Shown here in pieces: positions 1 to 6,227 of a stretch of 6,227 bases of DNA; position 1 is the first letter of the stretch; the number at the start of each line of letters is the position of its first letter. The stretch covers positions 1-6,227 of the forward strand of contig JAENVZ010000205.1 of the NCBI GenBank assembly GCA_016650315.1. Direction: 5' to 3'. Source of the stretch: Alphaproteobacteria bacterium. GTDB lineage: Bacteria; Pseudomonadota; Alphaproteobacteria; Sphingomonadales; Sphingomonadaceae. Made by a program: the position numbers and the translations under genes. The notes beneath the pieces are model-generated. The model was not told the DNA's origin. It did not search any database and saw only the letters and a program-made list of their open reading frames with translations.

Positions 1-3
1 CAC

Positions 4-95
4 CGTCATCCCCGCGAAGGCGGGGATCCATTTCCCACCACCTCCTTCCTGGAAACTGCGAAGGGAGATGGATCCCCGCCTTCGCGGGGATGACG
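4..95. repeat. Long inverted repeat, REP-like palindromic element pair, overlapping the first start codon
   Basis: Positions 4-31 are the exact reverse complement of 68-95 (28 bp). Pairing continues through one G-U pair (32/67) and four more pairs (33-36 with 63-66), leaving a loop of about 26 nt. Each arm is itself a small palindrome: ATCCCCGC-GAAG-GCGGGGAT at 8-27 and its complement at 72-91. This sequence type, which reads as 'IPAFAGMT' in one frame and 'MDPRLRGDD' in another, is from memory a common dispersed intergenic repeat in sphingomonads and other proteobacteria. No T-tract follows the right arm, so it does not look like an intrinsic terminator. In a transcript that includes it, the stem would enclose the ATG at 90-92 of the downstream lipoprotein gene. 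The repeat structure is seen directly; the family assignment is recall. Confidence 0.9.
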
Positions 96-2057
96 ATTAA
101 CAGGAAGAGTCTTACCGCACTGCTGACCAGCGCGGCGTTGATCCTGTCCTCCTGCGGGGGCGGAGGCAGCAGCAGTTCAGGCGGCAGCGGCACACCCACG
201 CCCAGCCCGACGCCCGGCGCTTCACAACTCTATGCCGTACCCGCACAGGAATCGCTGTCGATCCCTGACGTTGAACAGATCATCGCCAATGCGGCGGCTG
301 AGGCACAGGCGCGCAGCCTGCCTGCGGTCATCGCCGTCACCGACCGCGTCGGCAATGTGCTGGCCGCATTCCGCATGACGGGCGCTGCTGCCAACGCCAC
401 GACCAGCGCCGCGCCCAATGGCGACAATATCGACGCGCAGAATGTGACCTTCCCCGCCGAGGCCGGTGCCATCGCAAAGGCGATCACCGGCGCTTACCTG
501 TCCAGCGGCGGCAATGCCTTTTCTACCCGCACGGCCAGCATGATCGTGCAGGAACATTTCCCGCCCGCGCCGGGGACGGTGGGTCTGGAAAGCGGCCCCC
601 TGTTCGGCGTGCAGTTCAGCCAGCTTCCCTGCTCCGACTTTGCCAGCCGCTTTGTGTCCAGTGGCGCGGGCGCGCTGATCGGCCCCAAGCGATCGCCGCT
701 TGGCCTTGCCGCTGACCCCGGCGGTTTCCCGCTTTACAAGAACGGTGTGATTGTCGGCGCAATCGGCGTGATGGCCGACGGCGTTTATGGTTCTGATCCC
801 GATGTCACGGACACAGACAACGATCCCGAAGAATATATCGCGCTCGCCGGAACCCTGGGTTTTGAAGCGCCAAGCAGTATTCGCGCCAACAAAATCTACG
901 TCGACGGCACGCAATTGCGCTATTCCGACGCTGCCTATTCTGCTCTGATGTCGGCTGGCAATGCCAGCTATGCCGCCACCAATGGCACACTTGGCGCATT
1001 GGTGAGCGTGCGTGGCTATTTCGGCGTGCCAGTGCCCATGATCGTGGCAGGCACCCCTTATGGTAGCGAAAGTTCCGGCATCCGCCCCGCGACCACGGCA
1101 GAGTTCAGCAACCCCGACGCCTTCATCCTGACCAACGGATCGGGCGCGAACCGCTTTCCTGTCCGCGCCGCGACCGATAGCGTGGCCCAGCCGCTCACCG
1201 CCGCCGAAGTCCGCGCCGTGATGGAAGAGGCCTTCGCCGTCATGAGCCGCGCCCGCGCGCAAATCCGCCAACCGCTCGACAGCCGGGCGCAAGTCAGCAT
1301 TTCAGTCGTCGATACCAATGGCGCGGTGCTGGGCATCGTCCGCGCGCCCGATGCGCCGATTTTCGGAACCGATGTGTCGTTGCAAAAAGCACGTACCGCC
1401 GCCTTTTTCTCCGGCGCCTATGCGGCAAACGACCTTCTGGCCGATTCAAGCAGCGACGTGCAGGCCTTTGTGCAAAAAGTCCGTACCTTCCTTGATGACC
1501 AGACCGCTCTTACAGGCAAAGTCGCCTTTGCCGACCGGTCTAGCGGCAATCTGTCGCGGCCCTATTTCCCCGATGGCGAGGTGGGGCGCCCCAACGGTCC
1601 GCTGTCGCGCCCCATCGCGCAGTTCAATCCCTTTTCCACCGGCCTGCAATCAGCGCTTATCATCGGCAATCTGGTCGAACATCTGAACTTCGTGACCGGC
1701 GCAAGCGCGACCGATACCGATCAGCGCTGCACCACCATTCCCGACGCCGCGACGGGGCAGAAGCGGTTGCAGAACGGCATTCAGATTTTCCCCGGCTCCG
1801 TCCCCATCTATCGCGGCAACGTCCTGATCGGCGGCATCGGCGTGTCGGGCGATGGCATTGATCAGGACGATATGATCAGCTTCCTCGGGCTCCATAATGG
1901 CGGGTCGCGGGTGGGCAGCATCGGCAACGCGCCCATCGGTATCCGCGCCGACAATATCGTTGTGAATGTGGGTGACGGGGTGCGCCTGCGTTACGTCCAA
2001 TGCCCCTTCGCGCCCTTCCTCGATACCGTGCAACAAGATGTGTGCAAGGGGTTGTGA
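90..2057 (+). CDS. Lipoprotein with two GlcG/HbpS-like haem-binding family units
   Basis: This 655-residue protein begins with a lipoprotein signal peptide: basic R5-K6, a hydrophobic stretch to L19, then lipobox L-S-S-C with the lipidated Cys at 22. A Gly/Ser/Thr/Pro-rich tether spans about 23-45. Glycine after the Cys is compatible with outer-membrane sorting. Two related units follow. Unit 1 (about 57-278) has IAVTDRVGNVLAAFRM near 81-96, an AKAITGA helix near 129, and a glycine-rich GAIGVMADG strand near 224-232. Unit 2 (about 369-635) has SVVDTNGAVLG at 405-415, QKARTAAF at 432-439 and GGIGVSGDG near 582-590. Each unit closes with the same IRA(N/D)-I-V-G-LRY signature, which indicates an internal duplication. 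These are hallmarks of the GlcG/HbpS ('haem-degrading') family, usually single-domain proteins of about 140-180 residues that bind haem or related ligands. Haem binding here is inferred. ATG 90 is the only start that keeps a basic n-region, but it lies in the inverted repeat with no spaced Shine-Dalgarno, and the frame is open back to the window edge. Confidence 0.85.
   Translation: MTINRKSLTALLTSAALILSSCGGGGSSSSGGSGTPTPSPTPGASQLYAVPAQESLSIPDVEQIIANAAAEAQARSLPAVIAVTDRVGNVLAAFRMTGAAANATTSAAPNGDNIDAQNVTFPAEAGAIAKAITGAYLSSGGNAFSTRTASMIVQEHFPPAPGTVGLESGPLFGVQFSQLPCSDFASRFVSSGAGALIGPKRSPLGLAADPGGFPLYKNGVIVGAIGVMADGVYGSDPDVTDTDNDPEEYIALAGTLGFEAPSSIRANKIYVDGTQLRYSDAAYSALMSAGNASYAATNGTLGALVSVRGYFGVPVPMIVAGTPYGSESSGIRPATTAEFSNPDAFILTNGSGANRFPVRAATDSVAQPLTAAEVRAVMEEAFAVMSRARAQIRQPLDSRAQVSISVVDTNGAVLGIVRAPDAPIFGTDVSLQKARTAAFFSGAYAANDLLADSSSDVQAFVQKVRTFLDDQTALTGKVAFADRSSGNLSRPYFPDGEVGRPNGPLSRPIAQFNPFSTGLQSALIIGNLVEHLNFVTGASATDTDQRCTTIPDAATGQKRLQNGIQIFPGSVPIYRGNVLIGGIGVSGDGIDQDDMISFLGLHNGGSRVGSIGNAPIGIRADNIVVNVGDGVRLRYVQCPFAPFLDTVQQDVCKGL
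2046..2051 (+). promoter_or_regulatory. Ribosome binding site AAGGGG for the barrel gene
   Basis: AAGGGG ends five bases before ATG 2057 and lies inside the last codons of the lipoprotein gene. With the shared-base TGATG junction at 2055-2059, it favours ATG 2057 over the upstream in-frame ATG at 2000, which has no comparable purine-rich site. It supports translational coupling of the first two genes. Confidence 0.65.
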
Positions 2058-3994
2058 TGCTGGACGCCGCGACTGCCTTCCTTCCCCTTCTCGCCGCGCT
2101 TTCCGGCGACGCGCAGGCGATGGAGCAAGCAAACCCAACCTCCGTTCGTGTCGAGCAAAGTCGAGACACGCCCGCACCCAGCCAAACGTCCCTCGACTTC
2201 GCTCGGGGCGAACGGCAAGAGGAACAGGACGCCCCGGCAACACGTGCAGAGCAACCCGAAGCCACTGCCGACGATGCCCTGATAGATGGCCGCAAGCGCC
2301 CCGGCTACCAACGCCCCCTGCCCGACCGCATTACCCAGGAGAATGAAGGCGCGGTTCGTCCGCCACCGCCCGAAGCTTTTCCCACCGATGAATTCCCGAT
2401 CCCCGACCGCTGGAGGCTGATTGAATCGCTGGGCGTGGTGAAAGAACGCTGGTTCGATCCCTATCACCAGAATACGCTGAAGGGCGACCGGCCCATCGAC
2501 CGCGCCAAGGTCCCCTGGCTACCGATCAAGGGGGATGACTGGTTCTTTGTCGTCAACGCCGTTTCCGACACGGTGATCGAACCGCGCACCTTCCCCATTC
2601 CCGTCGGTGTGCAGACGACTGAGCGCCCCGGCAGTCTGGATGTGTTCGGCAAGGACGCCAGCTACGTCCTGTCGCAAACCTTCATCGGCGGGGTTGCGCT
2701 CATCAAGGGGGCAACCGCCTTCAAGCCGCCGGAGATCGAATATCGCCTGACGCTGGCCTACAACATCAACCATGTGAACGTGCCCGAACGGCGGATATTG
2801 TCCGTGAAGCCATCGAAGGCGAGCCACCGCACCGACCAGTTTCTGGGCGTGCAGGAAGCCTTCATCGACTATCATCTACGCAATACATCGGACCGTTACG
2901 ATTTCGAGTCCATCCGTGTCGGCATCCAGCCGTTCCAGAGCGATTTCCGGGGATTCCTGTTCAACGATCAGCAGCTTGGCATCCGTTTCTTCGGCAACCG
3001 CGACAATAACCGGTTCCAGTTCAACCTCGGCGCCTTCTGGCGGCTGGAAAAGGACACCAACAGCGGCCTCAACAGCGTGGTCCAGCGCCCCCGCGACGAT
3101 TTCGTCTTTGTCGCCAACCTCTATCGGCAGGACCTGCCCTTCCCCGGCCTGACCAGCCAGATCACGGCAGTATATAACCGCAACCGTGAGGCAGGACGGA
3201 TCGAAATCGACGATAATGGCTTCCCCGTCCGCCCCGCCCTGCTCGGCGACCTGCGCGGGCGAGATTATGATGTTGTGTATCTGGGCTACAATGCCGATGG
3301 CCGGATTGGCCGGATCAATGCCACTGCGTCACTCTATGGCGCGCTGGGGCAGGACCGGAACAGCTTCTTCACCAGTGAACAAGCCAAAATCCGTGCTTTC
3401 TTCGCTGCCGCCGAACTCAGCTACGATCATGACTGGATGCGATTTCGGGCATCAGGCCTGTTCGCCAGTGGCGACAGCGACCCTTATGACAATAGCGAAA
3501 ACGGCTTCGACGCCATATTCGAAAATCCGATCTTCGCGGGTGCCGACACCAGCTACTGGATACGCCAGACCATCCCCTTTGCAGGGGGCGGCCGCGTTAT
3601 CGGCGTCAACGGTCGCAACGGCATATTGAACAGCCTGCGTTCGTCCAAGGAACAGGGGCAGAGCAATTTCAACAATCCGGGCACGATCCTGCTCGGCGCG
3701 GGGGCGGATTTCGACATATTGCCGACGCTGCGCCTGTCGGCCAATGTCAATCACCTCTGGTTCGAAAATACGGCGACGTTGCAAGTGCTGCGCAATGAAG
3801 GCAGCATCCCACGGGACATTGGCTGGGATCTCAGCACTGCCGCAATATGGCGGCCAAAAGCCACGCAGAACATCGTATTCCGTTTGTCCGCAGCCGCACT
3901 TGCGCCCGGAGATGGCTTCAGGGATCTTTTCACCAACCGCGATGGGAATGACACTTATTATTCCATCCTCGCCAACGCGATTGTGACGTTCTGA
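2057..3994 (+). CDS. Predicted outer-membrane beta-barrel protein, family not recognised
   Basis: The protein has 645 residues. The N-terminus has a hydrophobic segment (about 4-15) and an AQA cleavage-like site at 19-21, a plausible Sec signal peptide but with no basic residue and an acidic D3. Residues about 22-115 are polar and proline-rich, and partly encoded by an inserted palindromic repeat. From about W119 onward the sequence becomes alternating aromatic/polar strands typical of outer-membrane barrels (for example EYRLTLAYNINHVNV, RFQFNLGAFWRLE), ending YYSILANAIVTF with the C-terminal Phe favoured by the BAM machinery. Stretches that look conserved include DPYHQNTLKGDRPI, QSDFRGFLF (S295-F301) and EKDTNSGLN (331-339), but I cannot name the family. 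It carries no CXXCH. Size (MtrB is about 700 residues) and position before a multihaem cytochrome suggest a pore or scaffold for that cytochrome; this is inference. A transport porin unrelated to electron transfer is the alternative. It overlaps both neighbours by one base. Confidence 0.78.
   Translation: MLDAATAFLPLLAALSGDAQAMEQANPTSVRVEQSRDTPAPSQTSLDFARGERQEEQDAPATRAEQPEATADDALIDGRKRPGYQRPLPDRITQENEGAVRPPPPEAFPTDEFPIPDRWRLIESLGVVKERWFDPYHQNTLKGDRPIDRAKVPWLPIKGDDWFFVVNAVSDTVIEPRTFPIPVGVQTTERPGSLDVFGKDASYVLSQTFIGGVALIKGATAFKPPEIEYRLTLAYNINHVNVPERRILSVKPSKASHRTDQFLGVQEAFIDYHLRNTSDRYDFESIRVGIQPFQSDFRGFLFNDQQLGIRFFGNRDNNRFQFNLGAFWRLEKDTNSGLNSVVQRPRDDFVFVANLYRQDLPFPGLTSQITAVYNRNREAGRIEIDDNGFPVRPALLGDLRGRDYDVVYLGYNADGRIGRINATASLYGALGQDRNSFFTSEQAKIRAFFAAAELSYDHDWMRFRASGLFASGDSDPYDNSENGFDAIFENPIFAGADTSYWIRQTIPFAGGGRVIGVNGRNGILNSLRSSKEQGQSNFNNPGTILLGAGADFDILPTLRLSANVNHLWFENTATLQVLRNEGSIPRDIGWDLSTAAIWRPKATQNIVFRLSAAALAPGDGFRDLFTNRDGNDTYYSILANAIVTF
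2142..2215. repeat. Palindromic repeat element embedded in frame in the barrel gene
   Basis: Arms 2142-2170 and 2187-2215 are inverted copies (29 nt each, about 23 of 29 positions matching, plus G-U pairs) around a 16-nt loop. The left arm starts CCGTTCGTGTCGAGC and the right arm ends GCTCGGGGCGAACGG. Read on the minus strand, the arms give peptides such as PFAPSEVE and VSTLLDTNG, strings I recall from spurious translations of a dispersed sphingomonad repeat. The element is 74 nt and the reading frame stays open through it, giving roughly residues 29-53 of the barrel protein, just after the predicted signal cleavage site. The arms have diverged, which suggests an old insertion. Confidence 0.8.
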
Positions 3995-3996
3995 TG
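3992..3996 (+). promoter_or_regulatory. TGATG stop/start junction between barrel and cytochrome genes
   Basis: The barrel gene's TGA (3992-3994) shares its A with the cytochrome's ATG (3994-3996). No strong Shine-Dalgarno is visible in the preceding 15 bases, so the cytochrome probably depends on ribosomes arriving from the barrel gene. This would couple the amounts of the two proteins. Confidence 0.6.
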
Positions 3997-6227
3997 CGCT
4001 GGTTGCTGCCCCTTCTTGGTTTCCTTCTCATCCCGGCCAGCGCCACACTCGCCAGCGGTGATGAAAAGCCGGTGCAGCGTACCTACGCCCATACAGCGCC
4101 CGCCCCGATGAGCCAGACCGATGCGGACGTTGCGGCGAAATCATCGGGCTGTTTCAGTTGCCATGTCCAGACCGACCAACCAAGCATGCACGCGACACCC
4201 GCCGTCAAGCTGGGCTGCGTTGATTGCCACGGCGGCGATGCGGACGTGATGGGTGATGCAAACCTTGCGCATGATGATCCGGCCTATGTCGCCACGCGCA
4301 ACAAGGCGCACGTCCTGCCGACGTACCCGGAAAGCTGGCACTTCCCGTCCTCCGCCAATCCCAAGCGCAGCTATGCCCTGCTCAACAAGGAAGCGCCCGA
4401 ATTCGTCCGCTTCATCAATCCCAGCGACTATCGCGTCGCGCGGGAGGCGTGCGGCGCGTGCCACATCGACACGATCGAGGCCGCCGAACGCTCGCTGATG
4501 GCGTCGGGCGCGATGCTGTGGGGCGGGGCGGCCTATAATAATGGCATCGTGCCGTTCAAGAATTACATTTTCGGTGAATCCTTTACCAGAGACGGCGAAC
4601 CGGCAAAGATCGTTTCGCCCGGCGATCCACCCGGCACCGTCACCGAGGAACAGAAAAAGCGCGGGGCGCTGGCGGAACTCTATCCTCTTCCAACCTGGCA
4701 GGTTGTCCCTCCCGGTGATATTTTCCGTGTGTTCGAGCGCGGCGGGCGTAATATCGCCACGCAGTTTCCCGAAATCGGCCTACCCAACCCGACTGGCTCA
4801 ATTCAGCGGCTGGAAGAGCCGGGCCGCCCCGATCTGAAACAGTCCAGCCGCGGCCCCGGCACGGGCCTGCGCGTCGCCATTCCGGTGCTCAACATCCACA
4901 AGACGCGGCTCAACGACCCCTTCACCTGGTTCATGGGCACGAATGACCAGCCGGGCGATTACCGCCATTCGGGCTGCGCAAGCTGCCACGTCATCTACGC
5001 CAATGACCGCGAACCGCGCCACAGCCTGACCTACGCCCAATATGGCCGGGACGGGCAGACGATCACCGTCGATCCCACCATCAATCACAAAATGGCGGGC
5101 GGCCATGATGATGGCCATGGCGCGCTGAAAGAACCGGGCGTGAAGGAAAGCGGCCACCCGCTGCGCCACGCCTTCACCCGCGCGATTCCGACCGCGCAGT
5201 GCATGAATTGCCACATGCATCAGCCGAATATCTTCCTGAACAGCTATCTGGGCTACACCATGTGGGACTATGAATCCGATGCGCCCCATATGTGGCCGGA
5301 AAAGCAGAAATATCCGACGGCGGAAGAAGTCCACAAGGTGCTGGAACGCAACCCCGAAGGCGCATCACCCAAGGGGAAATGGGCCGACCTCGATTTTCTG
5401 CGCAATGTCTATGATCTGAACCCCAAGCTGAAAGACACGCAGTTCGCCGATTATCACGGCCATGGCTGGAACTTCCGGGCGATATTCAAACGCGACCGGG
5501 AGGGCAATCTGCTCGACGCCGACGGCAAGATCGTCGCCAATGACGACCCCGAAAAATGGCGCAAGAACGGCGAAGGCAAGTTCACGCCCCCCGGCGTCAA
5601 CCCCGGCAAGACCGTGCACATGATGGACATTCACGCCGAAAAGGGTCTGCAATGCGCCGACTGCCATTTCGCGCAGGACGCCCATGGCAACGGCCTGATC
5701 TATGGCGAGGTCGCCAATGCGGTGGAAATCGGCTGCAAGGATTGCCACGGCACTGCCGACGCCTATCCCACGCTGATGACATCCGGCCCTGCTGCACGGC
5801 CACAGGGAAACAATCTCGCCCTGCTCCGCAACCCGGATGGCAAGCGGCGGTTCGAATGGATTTACGATGCGACCGGGAACCGCACCCTCATCCAGCGCTC
5901 CATCGTCGATCCCGACCTGCAATGGGAAGTCAGTCTGGTCAAAGACAGCGTGACGAAGGGCAATCCGCATTTCAATGCCAAGGCGGCACGCGCCAAGCTG
6001 ATGAGCAAATCGGGTGCGGAGGACGGCACATTCGCCTTTGGCCCCGGCGTGCCCAAGGCCGACCGGGCGCACAAGGAAGAGGAGATGGCGTGCTTCACCT
6101 GTCACCTATCCTGGACGACGAGCTGCGGCGGATGCCATTTGCCGATCGAGGCTAACTGGAAGACCAAGGACCATCATTTCGAGGGCGAGGAAACCCGCAA
6201 TTTCGCAACCTACAACCCACAGGTCGC
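3994..6227 (+). CDS. Exported multihaem c-type cytochrome, at least nine haems, 3' end outside window
   Basis: The frame stays open from ATG 3994 to the window edge (744 codons plus two bases), so the C-terminus is missing. Residues 1-20 form a Sec signal peptide (R2, then a Leu-rich core, cleavage probably after TLA20) with no lipobox Cys, so the product is expected in the periplasm or beyond. Nine CXXCH covalent haem c sites are visible, with first Cys at residues 53, 75, 153, 328, 403, 554, 581, 700 and 711. They occur partly as close pairs (53/75, 554/581, 700/711), as in stacked-haem multihaem cytochromes. Numerous other His residues (for example HGHGW near 489-493) could be distal ligands. 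Long haem-free stretches (about 158-327 and 408-553) may be structural or catalytic domains. The size is much larger than MtrA or NrfA, and I do not recognise a named enzyme. A role in electron transfer is secure from the motifs; the substrate and partners are not known. Maturation would need a Ccm system encoded elsewhere. Confidence 0.93.
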   Translation, partial: MRWLLPLLGFLLIPASATLASGDEKPVQRTYAHTAPAPMSQTDADVAAKSSGCFSCHVQTDQPSMHATPAVKLGCVDCHGGDADVMGDANLAHDDPAYVATRNKAHVLPTYPESWHFPSSANPKRSYALLNKEAPEFVRFINPSDYRVAREACGACHIDTIEAAERSLMASGAMLWGGAAYNNGIVPFKNYIFGESFTRDGEPAKIVSPGDPPGTVTEEQKKRGALAELYPLPTWQVVPPGDIFRVFERGGRNIATQFPEIGLPNPTGSIQRLEEPGRPDLKQSSRGPGTGLRVAIPVLNIHKTRLNDPFTWFMGTNDQPGDYRHSGCASCHVIYANDREPRHSLTYAQYGRDGQTITVDPTINHKMAGGHDDGHGALKEPGVKESGHPLRHAFTRAIPTAQCMNCHMHQPNIFLNSYLGYTMWDYESDAPHMWPEKQKYPTAEEVHKVLERNPEGASPKGKWADLDFLRNVYDLNPKLKDTQFADYHGHGWNFRAIFKRDREGNLLDADGKIVANDDPEKWRKNGEGKFTPPGVNPGKTVHMMDIHAEKGLQCADCHFAQDAHGNGLIYGEVANAVEIGCKDCHGTADAYPTLMTSGPAARPQGNNLALLRNPDGKRRFEWIYDATGNRTLIQRSIVDPDLQWEVSLVKDSVTKGNPHFNAKAARAKLMSKSGAEDGTFAFGPGVPKADRAHKEEEMACFTCHLSWTTSCGGCHLPIEANWKTKDHHFEGEETRNFATYNPQV

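Noticed and set aside
4..95. Inverted repeat as an intrinsic terminator of an upstream gene
   Set aside because: No T-rich tract follows either arm on either strand, and the structure matches a dispersed palindromic repeat better.
4..95. Two repeat copies as a CRISPR fragment
   Set aside because: The copies are inverted rather than direct, only two exist, and there is no spacer series.
102..125. AGGAAGAG at 102-109 as Shine-Dalgarno for a downstream CTG start of the lipoprotein
   Set aside because: Starting at 120 would remove the basic residues and shorten the signal peptide too much before the lipobox Cys.
222..1292. Long minus-strand open frame of 356 codons opposite the lipoprotein gene
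   Set aside because: It is the mirror of a GC-rich plus-strand gene with clear domains and a lipobox; the antisense product is a composition-driven string without recognisable motifs.
5365..6105. Minus-strand open frame of 246 codons (and another at 4798-5334)
   Set aside because: Both lie opposite the cytochrome frame, whose nine CXXCH motifs establish the coding strand.
5556..6155. Plus-strand 199-codon frame overlapping the cytochrome
   Set aside because: It is rich in Arg, Pro and Gln, as expected of an out-of-frame read in GC-rich DNA, and conflicts with the continuous cytochrome frame.

Overview
The window is GC-rich DNA, densely coding on the + strand, probably from a sphingomonad (Sphingobium, Sphingomonas, Novosphingobium or a close relative). 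The evidence for this is base composition, codon use and two short palindromic repeats of a kind I recall as scattered through Sphingomonadales genomes. The genus call is recall-based inference, not a database result.

Layout: positions 4-95 hold a long, nearly perfect inverted repeat whose right arm contains the ATG of the first gene. Three genes then run head to tail without gaps. 90-2057 encodes a lipoprotein with two GlcG/HbpS-like (haem-binding or haem-degrading family) units. 2057-3994 encodes a large, probably outer-membrane beta-barrel protein ending in phenylalanine. 3994 to the window edge encodes an exported multihaem c-type cytochrome with nine CXXCH motifs in the 744 codons visible; its 3' end is cut off by the window. 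Both junctions are TGATG, where stop and start share one base, so the three genes look like one translationally coupled operon. A second palindromic element (2142-2215) lies in frame inside the barrel gene, just after the predicted signal peptide.

How they may work together: all three products carry export signals. A lipid-anchored protein of a haem-binding family, an outer-membrane barrel and a periplasmic or secreted multihaem cytochrome would fit an envelope redox module. By organisation only, this resembles porin-cytochrome conduits of the Mtr/Pcc type, but I see no detectable likeness to MtrA, MtrB or MtrC. A substrate cannot be read from the sequence. No tRNA, rRNA, CRISPR array, insertion sequence or convincing terminator is visible. 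The promoter is probably upstream of the window or disrupted by the repeat.
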